NCBI RefSeq assembly: GCF_019059575.1
Contig: NW_024881522.1
Coordinates: forward strand, 965,001 to 1,029,000
DNA length: 64,000 nucleotides
Reading direction: 5' to 3'
DNA from: Amphibalanus amphitrite
Lineage: Eukaryota; Arthropoda; Thecostraca; Balanomorpha; Balanidae
How positions within the stretch are numbered: position 1 is the first letter of the stretch; every line of letters starts with the position of its first letter. Under the pieces are notes generated by a model. It was not told the origin of the DNA. It ran no database searches and saw only the letters and a program-made list of their open reading frames with translations. Shown in pieces: positions 1-10,442 of this stretch. Made by a program: the position numbers and the translations under genes.

Positions 1-3000
1 AGTCCGGTCCGGTGACCTCAATCTAGCCAACTTGGGTTAGTTCTGAAGGTGTCACTGTCATGTTGCACCGCAATCACGTGAGTCCATTCAAGCGTACGCA
101 TAGGCATAATATATTTCATATTACAAAACTTCAACCACACTTCTTAAATGCTACGGTGTAACTGTTTACCATGTCTTGCAAATTTGACGTAGGCTGACCG
201 ATGTCTTGCATCAGTTCACAGTCAATTGACATCAGCGGCCTTTTTTAATGACGTTCAATCAAGCAAAAATGCAGTCACTAGCCCTGAACTTACATATAGT
301 ACCTTAAAGTAGGTATATCTTTATTCTTTATTGATTGGCAAGGTGTAGGTTAATTTGCGATCAATGCAATAACGACGGCTAGTGCGCTAATAACGCGCCC
401 TAGTTTCTGCTATATCATCAGCAGCAACCGCAAGGCAGCCACGTCCAATGCGAGCCGCCGCGGTCCGGCATACGGCCTTGGGTCCGGTGGCTACTGCCCC
501 GTCGGCTCCACGCATCCGACTGACCGGCCAAGAACCCTGTTTACATAGCATTTAGACATTTCCCTAGCTGGCCTAGAGATATCACAAAACTGGCCAGTGA
601 CCTTTTGCAACTACACAAGTGACTGTATTCAATGCTACGAGGAGCACTTTTTCGGAATTCAGGCATGATACATCAATAAATTGCAATAAATAGGTTATTT
701 TCGGCTCGAAAAAAGGGTACTATTTCATGCGTACAAAGACTACTTGCAAGCACCATATCTGCTGCCATATCTCCCTGCACCCCTTCGTAAACACTTTGCC
801 ATATTAGCTAAATCAAGCTATATAAATCACAACATATGCAGATATTCCTTACAAAAACAAAATATAAAGCGATATATAATATAAACAAAAGTAAGATATA
901 AAAGGCTGTAAAGAAAAACATCTTAGAAAACAAGTATTAGGCCCACCACTAATATCGAGTACTGCTGTCTCTCGGCAGACAGCTCTGCACTCTGATTGGT
1001 GGAAATCAAGGCTAACTAGTGCTGGGCAACGAAGTTATGACCAAGTACAGCATGCTTAGGAACGATGATGACGTAGTTGGGGGTGGTAGATTTAGCGTGA
1101 AGACCCACCAACAGATTATTTCCTGTCTTATTACTATTGGCAAAAATAGCGAAGTTGGGTTTATCAACAACAGCATTAAGGGTTCTTTTCTGAAAATATA
1201 AAAGGATTCATCAGACTTTTCTAAAAACATCAAAATATGACTTCTAAGTGGATCACCTGAACCGCCACAAAATAGCTTGAACGCCGTGGCTCCCTAATGA
1301 CGTCATTTTCTGATTAGCAAATCAGCGCCGAGCAAGGCTTACTCTGATTGGTCAGAGAAATATCGGGGGTTTTATGTTGAGGGGACCGGAGTGCGCCTTT
1401 GGTTAGGAATTTTTCACGGCGGTGGTAAAATCCTCTGGCTTATGCTCTGGCTTGTCTAGCAGTGCCATCTATAATAGAAGTCTTCAACTAGCAGTTTGGC
1501 ACTTATGATCGCCTAGATGACGCTACCAATCGGTTTAGGTATTAGTTTGACTTGATGAATGATCGCAACGTGATTAAATAGGTAATTACTGACTCTCGAA
1601 TCTGCTTAGAAAGTCATTTAGAGCGTATGTGATACTTGCTACCAAATATCTTACGCACTCAGTTTCTGCTTGGTGTTTCCATGCCTTTTGAATCGATCAA
1701 GAAAATGTCACTGCTCAGAGGTTGAAGGTAAGCGGGAAAAGGGGTGTTACATATTTGATCTTTCTATAAATGAATGCAGAATATGAATAAATGCAATCCA
1801 CTAAATATAAGCTGCAAGGAGTGCATCGAACTCAACAATCAGCTTTATTTTCATCGCTTTCATGGAAACAACTTAGTCTTATGCTTAATTGTTGGGTAAA
1901 AACTTTGCAATATTCCACTCATATGATGCCCAAATGTACGACGTACAATTCATTTGAAGCCCATGCGTCGTTTATTATCAAAACTACATAACATGAAGAG
2001 CATCATAAACTTGGCAGGCTTTTTCTATTTGGTGGCCAGAACTCCATTACCACATTTCTAGATTTTGTATTTGCTGCGCAGCATTTGTCGACATGGCGGA
2101 GGCCGAACACCTGAAAGTAGATCGAGCTGGCATGTGAATCTGGCAACTCCTATGTAAACGGGGCTAAGGTCACCGCTCCGTCCGCCGGGAGGGCGGAGCT
2201 TAATGGTCACGTGCCTGTGACGTCACGCCTACGTACGGATAGCCTCTAATCAACTGACAGATTTACGGAGCTGATTTTAACATTACGAGGCAACGACAAG
2301 TACCCTAACAATTGATATTTTGTTAAGAGACCATATTAGCGAAAATTGGCGCTTGAGCTGAAATGTGCTGTGCGAAAATTTGAAGGCAATCGGATAATTA
2401 TTCAATAAAATATCGCCGAAAAACAGGGTCTCATTGGGGCTTAAATGCATAGTAGTGCCGTTCACATCAGATCCGTAAACGCTAAAAATAGGAGTGAACA
2501 TCGGACAATGGAAATGATGGACAAGGAAAGGAGACTGGTCTGATTCACAGGCATTCCGTGAACGAACACGAGGCATTTTCTCTGAATTCCTGCTGCATAC
2601 ATACCTCACGGGTTGGAGCAATGATTGAAAACTTGTGTTAGAATGCCTGCTTGGCATATGTGGACAATTTGTATGCGTGGACATTAGAGGCGGCATATCT
2701 ATGGCTTTCTTCCGGGTCGGTAGTCATGTAGACGTATTTGGAAATCGGTTCAGGTAGTCTGGGCGCTGGGAATATTCAAAATGGTGTTGTGTTCCTTGAT
2801 TAATTTTAAGATAAAAGTGGTTTCTGCAGTGAGACAGCCAAACGGTGCATAGTACGTAGGTACATACAGTTTGCATTCAGCGATGCGGTAAATAATCACC
2901 GGCACCATAGCATGAGGCATAACTATCTCATCAAGAGTCAAAGAGAGTCCCTCGAATCAGTGGAATCCGTCGAGTCCAGCCGGCCGCGGACTCGCCGGTC

Positions 3001-3639
3001 AGCCGGCCGCATACTCGCCGGCTGGCCCGCCCGTGACGACTGCGGAGCCCCAGCTCTGAGAACCGCTGATTGCACTGTGCTCGGCCGTCTCCCCGGGCGC
3101 CATAAGGCTATCAATCACCCCCGGAGCAGCACGCTCTGAACCAGTTTGAGCGGAGCTGACTGCAGCTGACGGTCGGCGGGCCTGGGATCGGCAGACCCCG
3201 GGGGGGACGCCACCGCGCGCCGCCTCTCAGCTAGCGCTCTCGGACGAACCGTGACGGCCGCCCGCACAGGCCGAGAGCACGCCGCCCGTGCCGAGCGCTC
3301 ACCAATCATTTCTGATTCGCCGCGGGCCCGGCTCGCCCGATGCCTCCAAATCGGGCGGCACCCCGCCGCCGGCAGCCGCGCTCCACGGGCACCGGAAGCG
3401 GGGCTGATCCGGCCGCGCGCGCCGCACCCGCTCCCCCCGGGCAGTGGGCAGGGGTGATGGTCCGGCCGGCGGCGGCGGAACCAGAGGAGCCGCCGGTCAC
3501 CGGCAGGGCCCCCGCGGAGGTCACCGCAGTCGTGACTGTCGGCCGGCACCTGTGGATGATGGCCGCTCTGCAGCGCCGCCCGGGGACCGATACATATATG
3601 AGCCGCCCCATGTGCCGGCCGGCCGCGGTTCTGGGCTGG
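1..3639. other. Intergenic DNA, no recognisable gene
   Basis: The first ~2.7 kb is AT-rich and shows no reading frame with a recognisable domain. From about 2960 to 3630 the base composition turns strongly GC-rich with many GGCCGGC strings, and the open frames there are short and overlap on both strands, as expected from GC bias alone. A hairpin-forming stretch (about 2175-2199) lies next to a CACGTG and a TGACGTCA motif. I see nothing else that can be supported. Confidence 0.5.
2208..2225. promoter_or_regulatory. E-box CACGTG beside palindromic CRE TGACGTCA
   Basis: CACGTG (2208-2213) is followed four bases later by the full cAMP-response palindrome TGACGTCA (2218-2225). These are classical bHLH and CREB/ATF-type binding motifs. 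No gene start is visible beside them, so function is inference only. Confidence 0.25.
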
Positions 3640-4182
3640 TACACTGAAAACAAATCAAATCGACACAGTGAGGGCATGTTCTGCACTGGTAACACATCAT
3701 TCATGTGTTAATCGCACCCAAAACACAATAAGGCTGTGTATTTTCACGCTTGGTGGGACCTCCGACACGTTTGATAACACATCAAACAGAATAATGACAC
3801 AATTTTCTCGTGCCAAGCACGCTGGACGAATGTAATGCATCAGTGTATCAAAATCATGTGTTGTCGGATATGGTAGATGTGTACCCTTGCACAAATACAC
3901 CGTGCCATCCACCAGTGAGCGACCTCTGAACCTTAACTTCAGATGGGGATAATAGAGGGCGTTTTTCGAGCACCGACTTTTATGCTGGGTTTTTGTAAAA
4001 ATTTGCCAAAGTGTTTTGAGAAAGGTCAAAATGCACAATACAGCCGAGGGAGTCGATACATGATAAATTGTCTAGAGCAATATGCGCTGATTACATCAAG
4101 TGCAAGCTGAAGCATGGCTAATTAACGTCTGCTTGGAGGAAGAAACTCCTCGGTCTATATAGGATATATTTGAAAAATCGGT

Positions 4183-4193
4183 GGCTGTAAGTT
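4183..4193 (+). repeat. Target-site duplication, left copy (LINE)
   Basis: GGCTGTAAGTT occurs here and again at 9802-9812, immediately flanking the LINE. In copy 2 of the TIR element the equivalent site (about 10978-10990) is uninterrupted, giving an internal empty-site reference. Confidence 0.85.
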
Positions 4194-4351
4194 CAGGCTA
4201 AGGTGATCGTTAACTTGCTCCGGCAGTTGGCATTTCACGGGTTTGTTTTGAGAGCTTCTCCTGCACCTACCCACCCACATCGCACCAGTTTTTCCAATCG
4301 TCCCAATCCCTGACCCATTACTGTCCACAACCGCACCCCGTTTGCCCCATC

Positions 4352-5938
4352 ATGGGGAAGCGGCGCCGTCAGCGCGCGCTATCCGATTCCTATACCGACT
4401 CTGACTCCGACTCCCCTCCAGTTCCGGATCCTACCCCTGACCCTACTCCTCCCTCTGCCATGGATACCGACTCCCGCCCGTCCGTCAACCCTCCCTCCTC
4501 TACCCACCCTTCGACTGATCTACCCGGTACCGACCCTCGCTCGTCCACTGACCACGCCCTGACCGCTGACCTGACCTCTGACCCCGCCCGGCACTCTGAC
4601 CCTCGCTCGTCTACCGACCTCGCCCGGAGCCATGACCCTCGCCCGTCCACCGACCACTCCCGGAGCTCTGACCCGCGCACGAACTTGGCCAACGCACCTG
4701 CCTGTGCTTCTGTCGATCGCTCTCCACTCGAACCGTACTTGTCTCTCGACGGCTCGTTTCTGGTTGTGAAGGCTCTCGATAGTGACTTCTCGTTCAGGAA
4801 GATTAACGTTTTCTGGCCCCAGAAGCAGATCGCTGCTATCTGTGGACAGTATGACTCAGACATCGAGGCTCCAGCAAACGGCACGCTAGTCATCAAAACG
4901 CACAATCGGAAAGACACAAAGGCTCTCCTGAAGACGACTGAGTTCTGTGGCAAGAAGGTGACTGTTTCGCTCCACCAGGCTCGTAACTCTTCCAAAGGCA
5001 CGATTTTCGCCCCCGAACTCCGTCACATGTCCGAAGCTGAGATCATGTCCGAGTTGAGGGGAGAGGGTGTGTCACACATCCGACGCCTGACGACCTTCCG
5101 CGATGGCCAGCGACGGGACACTAGCCTGCTCGTCCTCACCTTTGAGACCACGACCCTGCCCGAAAAGATAGCAATCGGTTGGCTCAAAAAAGATGTCAGA
5201 GTGTTCATCCCAAATCCACTCCGGTGTTTCAAGTGCCAACGGTTCGGACATGGCAGCTCCACTTGTCGCCAGGCTGCTCGCTGTCAGAGATGTGGTGAGG
5301 CTCCTCATGAGAACTCCGAATGCACTAAGCCAGTTTCATGCCTGAGCTGTGGTAGCACAGATCACTCTGTCTCCTCCTCACAGTGCCCCACGTGGCAGAA
5401 AGAAAAACGCATCTGCGAAATCAAGGCTAAGTCCGGCTGCTCTTATCCCGACGCCCGCCGACGCGTGGAGGCAGAGGCTGCCACTCCGGCTCCTGGTCGG
5501 TCTTATGCCAAGGCCGCCACTACTCAGACCACTTCGTGCAGTACACAGACGGACCCGATCTCGGCACTTCCCCCTCTGCAGTGTCTGAAGCCCTTGAATG
5601 CGTCGACGACCACATCCACAAACACCAGCGACGCGACCGAAACCATTTTTGGTGACCCGATGCCTTCCTCCCCTCCCGACTCACAGCCCGAGGTCTCCCA
5701 GGAGATCGGCCGACAGCCAAAGCCCTCTACCGGAGCTGCTCGCTCCACGGCAGCCTGGACAAAAGTCCAGCGCTCGAAAGGACCCCGCCCCCAGCCCCCA
5801 GCAGAGGATAGACAGTCCTCAGGCACACGCACGTCACGTCCACCTGTCAGAGTGTCAATGGGCCACAACCGTGCGTCAAGTTGGGCTTCGCCCCGCCGTG
5901 GTGTGACTAACAAATACTCTCTCTTAGAACAACAATAA
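4352..5938 (+). CDS. LINE ORF1: Gag-like nucleic-acid-binding protein
   Basis: A 528-aa protein expected to coat the element RNA in a ribonucleoprotein particle. The first ~125 residues are low complexity, rich in D, S, P and T, with repeated S-T-D and D-P-R patterns. A globular region follows (about 130-285), then three zinc knuckles near residues 291-350: CFKCQRFGHGSSTC, CQRCGEAPHENSEC and CLSCGSTDHSVSSSQC. The C-terminal third is again S/P/T-rich and probably disordered. Three CCHC knuckles are usual for ORF1 proteins of I- and Jockey-type LINEs. The start ATG follows a short 5' UTR. Its stop, TAA at 5936-5938, lies inside the open frame of ORF2, in a different phase. Many GC-rich codons give long shadow frames on the opposite strand. 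Confidence 0.88.
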   Translation: MGKRRRQRALSDSYTDSDSDSPPVPDPTPDPTPPSAMDTDSRPSVNPPSSTHPSTDLPGTDPRSSTDHALTADLTSDPARHSDPRSSTDLARSHDPRPSTDHSRSSDPRTNLANAPACASVDRSPLEPYLSLDGSFLVVKALDSDFSFRKINVFWPQKQIAAICGQYDSDIEAPANGTLVIKTHNRKDTKALLKTTEFCGKKVTVSLHQARNSSKGTIFAPELRHMSEAEIMSELRGEGVSHIRRLTTFRDGQRRDTSLLVLTFETTTLPEKIAIGWLKKDVRVFIPNPLRCFKCQRFGHGSSTCRQAARCQRCGEAPHENSECTKPVSCLSCGSTDHSVSSSQCPTWQKEKRICEIKAKSGCSYPDARRRVEAEAATPAPGRSYAKAATTQTTSCSTQTDPISALPPLQCLKPLNASTTTSTNTSDATETIFGDPMPSSPPDSQPEVSQEIGRQPKPSTGAARSTAAWTKVQRSKGPRPQPPAEDRQSSGTRTSRPPVRVSMGHNRASSWASPRRGVTNKYSLLEQQ

Positions 5939-8900
5939 ACAGCCTACTCCAGTGGAACTGCCGAGGCCTAGTCTCGAACTGGGCCGAAAGCAAAATGTTC
6001 TTTTTACTTCTAGCGCCTATCGTTATTGCTTTGCAAGAAACTTGGCTTCTTCCAACAGACCCTTACAACTTTTCTTTATTCAACTACTCTTTGTACCGGT
6101 ACGATGAAACTGATGGTGAGCGGCGCCACGGTGGCACCGCTTTATACATTAGTAACGATTATGTTCATGATCACGTAATACTCAACACTCCATTGCAAGC
6201 TGTAGCTTGTACAATAAAAATGAACGGAAGGAACATTGACGTTTGCTCCATTTATATTCCTCCAAACACGGATAATAGCACATTGTATAGGAACCTTACT
6301 AACCTTATTTCGCAATTCAAACATCCATTTCTACTGCTCGGCGACTTTAACGCTCATAACCCGCTTTGGGGTCGTGACGCGTTAATAGCAGACGAACGGG
6401 GTGATATCGTCGAGCGATTTCTGGATGATCACCAGCTCGTTCTTCTCAACAAGGGACAAAATACTTTTTTCTCGCTATCTCATAATAGCGAATCGGCGAT
6501 CGACTTATCTATATGCTCTCCGCAAATAAGTGTTTTATTTGATTGGTCCATTGGTAATGATATCCATCATAGTGATCATTATCCAATACAATTACGAACA
6601 ACATTCTCTTCGGATGCTGACGTTGTTCCAGGCTCTCTTCCTCGTTGGAATTTGAAGAAAGCTGATTGGCAAAAGTTCCAGAGCTTTTGTGAGATAGATC
6701 ACGAACATTTCCAGGCTCCAGAACATGGCATTAAATTTCTTACAGATACCATATTAGCAGCGGCGCAGGAATCCATTCCCAAGACGTCACCTTCATCGAA
6801 ACACAAACGGGTTCCGTGGTGGTCTCAAAATGTAGCGCACGCCATAGCCAAACGCAAACAAGCGTTTCGAGCATATCTACGTCACAAAAATAATACAACA
6901 CTATTCATCCGAAACCAAGAAAGAGCTCGATGCAGGAAAGTCATCAGAGAAGCGAAACGGGCTTCCTGGAAATCTTTTCTCGCCCAGCTCAATTATCGTA
7001 CACCTTTGAGTAAAATTTGGAATTTAGTACGTTCTTTGTCAGGCAAGCGAAGTTTTCCTTCCCTTCCAATCTTGAGTGTGAATAATGTGAATATCACGGA
7101 ACCACAACGTATAGTCGACACAATTGCACGAACTCTAGCCCAACACAGCTCGTCCAACAATTACCAACAGAGGTTCCTGGACTTCGCTCAAAGACATACT
7201 TCGCTACCGTCAAATGCCTTTATTTCTGACAACACAGAACAATACAACAACAATTTTACGTTAGCAGAACTCAGACACGCTATAGCATCTACTGGAAATA
7301 CCTCGGTAGGCCCGGATCAGTTACATTATCATTTCTTCCGACACTTACCGGACAGCGCTCTTCAGTTTATCTTGCACACTTTCAATGATTTATGGATTAA
7401 ACGCATTTTTCCTGAAGCTTGGAAAGAGGCTGTTGTTATTGCCTTGCAAAAGCCAGGGAAAGATCGCAAAGATCCATCGAATTACCGTCCGATTTCTTTG
7501 ACTAGTTGCTTCGGTAAAATATTGGAGCGTATGGTTGGTAAACGCCTGGAATGGTTTTTAGAAAGCAATCAGTTATTATCGAAATATCAAAGTGGTTTTA
7601 GAAAACATCATAGTACTCTGGACCACATCATTCGTCTTGAAACAGACATTCGCAAAGGTTTCAAATTCAAAAAGCACACTACCGCCGTTTTCTTGGACAT
7701 TACACGCGCCTACGATATGGTCTTCCGACCGGTATTACTCTTTAAATTATACAAGCTTGGTCTACGCGGACACCTCGCCCATTATTTGGTTGGATTCCTT
7801 ACAGGTTCTCGACATTTTCAGTTACGTTTCCGTTCCATCTTCTCCAATACATTTGCGTTTGAAAATGGATTACCGCAAGGCAGTTGTTTGTCTCCAATGC
7901 TTTTTAATGTTATGATCAACGATCTTTTTGATGGGGTTTCTGGTATTCAGTATTCTTTATTTGCAGACGACTGTGCAATCTGGTGCACCGACAACGATTC
8001 CGAACACTCCGTTCCACGCCTCCAAAACGTTCTTAATAGTCTTGATATCTGGTCTTCTAGGAATGGGTGCATTTTTTCTCCATCGAAGTCCGCCGTTATG
8101 ATATTCACAAAGAACAGTAAAATGCTCCAACCGTCTTCTTTGCATTTATCAGGTAATGTCATTCCTCGTTTAAATTCGTTTAAGTTTCTTGGCGTTGTCT
8201 TGGATACGAGACTGTCCATGACGAAACACGTTCAATATGTTAAAACAAAATGCGCAAGAAGACTCAACTTGTTCCGATGTGTTGCTGGAAGAGATTTTGG
8301 AGCTGATCGGAAAACACTCCTCCAGTTATACAAGTCACTCATCTTACCTGTTATTGAGTTCGGCTCTGTGGTTTACTCAGGTGGAAGTAATAATACATTG
8401 AAAAAACTAGACGTCATTCAAAACTCCTTCATTCGAATCGCAACCGGCGCCATGAAGACGTCGCCCATCCCATCACTACAAGTTGAGGCTGTAATTTCAC
8501 CTTTGCACCTTAGAAGAGTCGAGCACTCTTTGCGATACACGAGTAAGATTAAGTTTCATCCAAATCACAGTACGTTCAATACACTTCGCATTCTACCATC
8601 GATTCATCATAATTATGTCGGTCCTGCGGAGAAGCGATCCGGACTTACCATAGCTTCCAGGATAAACAAGTTCTGCAACGAAATCAACTTTATTCAACCA
8701 GCCATACTGCCATTACCATCTCTTACAACTCCTCCATGGACAATCAGAACTTGGAAGGTTTTGTTCCTTCTTGATTGTCCGAAAGCCAGCATCACAGAAA
8801 CGGAAATCCAACAAAGATATGCTCAGTTACGCCGCGATTATTCCACTTCTCGTTTCATTTTTACGGATGGCTCCAAATCCGGTGATCGTGTCGGAAATGC

Positions 8901-9693
8901 AGTATACGATCCCGTTGCAGATTACTACATTAGAACTCGTCTCCAGGATGGAACTAGCACATACATAGCTGAACTTCACGCAGTACTCAAAGCTATTGAA
9001 TTCGCAAATGAAATGCCTTGGTTACAAACGATAATTTGTACTGATTCAAAATCTGTTGCACAAGCTTTGCAAATATCGAAACCATCATCGCATCTTCTCA
9101 TATGTATTTATAATCAACTACACGCCATGGTAAATAATGGAAAACGCATCAATTTTCTTTGGGTACCAGGTCATAGTGGTATTCATGGAAACACAAAAGC
9201 AGATGAACATGCCAAAAACGCTCTTACTCTCACACATATCACATATCATCCTATGGAATACGACACTATTAAAACAAACATTAGACATGCGGTGCTGAAA
9301 AGATGGCAACACCAATGGGCACAGGTAACCCAGCACACACAACTCAAACAAATTAAACCAAAAATTGAAACATGGATTTCCGCACAACGAAACAATAGGC
9401 AAGAAGAAAGGGTGCTGGCAAGAATCCGATTGGGTCACACCATATTCACTCATAGCTATATCTATACAAGAGACGCTCGCCCCAGGTGCACATTATGCAA
9501 TTGCGTACAATCAGTTTCACACATAATTATTGAATGCAGAAAGTTTGACAATGAAAGAAGACGAATGGTGGATTTTTGCAACCGCAAAAATTTACCATTT
9601 ACATTGGGTTCTGTTCTTGGTGATTCAGAAGACACTCTCATCGATCTTCTTTTCTCCTATCTTCGTACAATCAAATTCATCGATAAACTTTAG
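5911..9693 (+). CDS. LINE ORF2: endonuclease / reverse transcriptase / RNase H
   Basis: Polyprotein that nicks target DNA and reverse-transcribes element RNA. The frame is open from 5911, but its first ATG is at 5995, inside the endonuclease domain; the conserved QWNCRGL start of that domain is encoded upstream (about 5950-5970). Counting from 5995, the endonuclease shows LQETW (about 13), GDFNAHNPLWG (about 115) and SDHYPI (about 192). RT motifs are FLDITRAYD (about 565), GLPQGSCLSP (about 625) and FADD (about 655). RNase H shows FTDGSKSGD (about 955), AELHAVLKAI, CTDSKS and WVPGHSGIHGN (about 1055). A CX2C...H...C motif follows near 1164. All catalytic residues I can place are present. The true start is unclear: non-AUG, reinitiation at the ORF1 stop, or a lost ATG. 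Confidence 0.9.
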   Translation, partial: QILSLRTTINSLLQWNCRGLVSNWAESKMFFLLLAPIVIALQETWLLPTDPYNFSLFNYSLYRYDETDGERRHGGTALYISNDYVHDHVILNTPLQAVACTIKMNGRNIDVCSIYIPPNTDNSTLYRNLTNLISQFKHPFLLLGDFNAHNPLWGRDALIADERGDIVERFLDDHQLVLLNKGQNTFFSLSHNSESAIDLSICSPQISVLFDWSIGNDIHHSDHYPIQLRTTFSSDADVVPGSLPRWNLKKADWQKFQSFCEIDHEHFQAPEHGIKFLTDTILAAAQESIPKTSPSSKHKRVPWWSQNVAHAIAKRKQAFRAYLRHKNNTTLFIRNQERARCRKVIREAKRASWKSFLAQLNYRTPLSKIWNLVRSLSGKRSFPSLPILSVNNVNITEPQRIVDTIARTLAQHSSSNNYQQRFLDFAQRHTSLPSNAFISDNTEQYNNNFTLAELRHAIASTGNTSVGPDQLHYHFFRHLPDSALQFILHTFNDLWIKRIFPEAWKEAVVIALQKPGKDRKDPSNYRPISLTSCFGKILERMVGKRLEWFLESNQLLSKYQSGFRKHHSTLDHIIRLETDIRKGFKFKKHTTAVFLDITRAYDMVFRPVLLFKLYKLGLRGHLAHYLVGFLTGSRHFQLRFRSIFSNTFAFENGLPQGSCLSPMLFNVMINDLFDGVSGIQYSLFADDCAIWCTDNDSEHSVPRLQNVLNSLDIWSSRNGCIFSPSKSAVMIFTKNSKMLQPSSLHLSGNVIPRLNSFKFLGVVLDTRLSMTKHVQYVKTKCARRLNLFRCVAGRDFGADRKTLLQLYKSLILPVIEFGSVVYSGGSNNTLKKLDVIQNSFIRIATGAMKTSPIPSLQVEAVISPLHLRRVEHSLRYTSKIKFHPNHSTFNTLRILPSIHHNYVGPAEKRSGLTIASRINKFCNEINFIQPAILPLPSLTTPPWTIRTWKVLFLLDCPKASITETEIQQRYAQLRRDYSTSRFIFTDGSKSGDRVGNAVYDPVADYYIRTRLQDGTSTYIAELHAVLKAIEFANEMPWLQTIICTDSKSVAQALQISKPSSHLLICIYNQLHAMVNNGKRINFLWVPGHSGIHGNTKADEHAKNALTLTHITYHPMEYDTIKTNIRHAVLKRWQHQWAQVTQHTQLKQIKPKIETWISAQRNNRQEERVLARIRLGHTIFTHSYIYTRDARPRCTLCNCVQSVSHIIIECRKFDNERRRMVDFCNRKNLPFTLGSVLGDSEDTLIDLLFSYLRTIKFIDKL

Positions 9694-9801
9694 TTAGCTT
9701 ATCAACAAAATACGCTCTATGACATAAAATAATAGCTTGATACCATATGGGCATGAAATGGTCAATGTTGGCCGAAATGCCCCAAAACCAAAGAAAGAAA
9801 A

Positions 9802-9812
9802 GGCTGTAAGTT
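9802..9812 (+). repeat. Target-site duplication, right copy (LINE)
   Basis: GGCTGTAAGTT directly follows the A-rich LINE tail and matches 4183-4193 exactly. The TIR element resumes from here. Confidence 0.85.
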
Positions 9813-10442
9813 TATACCGGCTGTCTGGACAACTGGATTGTACAGAAATCTTCCGATTTGGGGCATCACTGCTTGGTGCTCTGATTGAGCCGTCCACGTC
9901 ACGCGTTCACCTTTCGGCTCTGAAATGGCCGACCGGGCGCAACTTCAGCTCGTGTATGGGTCGGCGGCTTCATATGGGTCGGCCGCCCGCGTGCTCAGCC
10001 CTGACCGCGCCCTGACCGTATGGGTCGGCCGGCCGGGTACTCAGCCCTGACCGCGCCCGAGCGCCCGATTCCACTCGGGGCCCGGCTTTGGCAGTCAGCC
10101 TGTCCAGCCAAAGCCAAAGTCCCTTCAACTGCGCCCCGGCAACAAACTACATAATCACCACGTGTTTCCTTCTTTCACTTGCGATTTGTGCTAAATTTAG
10201 TAACACATTTACCTTGTATTCTGCAAATGTATTCACACAAGCCTTATGTGTTGAAGACACAATAATATTGTGTTTTAAGACACAACACGACTGGGTTAAC
10301 ACATTTGTAAATTGACACGTCTGCGACGGGTCAAAAAATGCATGATGCAGGGTACACAAGAAAGCCTAGTTAACACGCTCTGCCTGTGCGTTTTTAGTCG
10401 TTTTTTGTGTCATTTTGTTTTCAGTGTAGCAGCGTCTGTTGC

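Larger units (their letters stand above)
4194..9801 (+). mobile_element. Full-length I-superfamily LINE (non-LTR retrotransposon)
   Basis: A 5,608-bp element with a 158-bp 5' UTR, ORF1 (4352-5938), ORF2 (about 5911-9693), a ~105-bp 3' UTR and an A-rich tail ending AAAGAAAGAAAA. It is flanked by a perfect 11-bp duplication, GGCTGTAAGTT. ORF1 has three CCHC zinc knuckles; ORF2 has endonuclease, reverse transcriptase, RNase H and a C-terminal CCHC-like motif in that order. An RNase H domain after the RT is typical of the I superfamily (I, Nimb, Loa, ingi-like groups) and separates it from Jockey and CR1. Both long frames are open and the duplication is perfect, so the insertion looks young. Which clade within the superfamily cannot be settled by eye. 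Confidence 0.9.
3642..10426 (+). mobile_element. CACTA-like TIR element, copy 1, split by a LINE
   Basis: The copy runs from CACTGAAAACAAATC at 3642 to GTTTTCAGTG ending at 10426, so its ends are inverted repeats starting CACTG. It is interrupted at 4193/4194 by the LINE; without the LINE and one copy of its target duplication it is about 1.16 kb, the size of copy 2 (10443-11603). A TA dinucleotide flanks both ends (3640-3641 and 10427-10428), fitting the 2-3 bp duplications of EnSpm/CACTA elements. Both ends are rich in AACACA/TGTGTT motifs, like the subterminal repeats of that superfamily. No transposase is encoded, so it would be non-autonomous. Family assignment is inferred from ends only; the repeat structure itself is seen directly. 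Confidence 0.7.

Noticed and set aside
3697-4038. 113-codon minus-strand frame present in both TIR-element copies (also 10493-10834)
   Set aside because: The roughly 16 base differences between copies mostly change the amino acid and no domain is recognisable, so the frame survives because there are no indels, not because it is selected.
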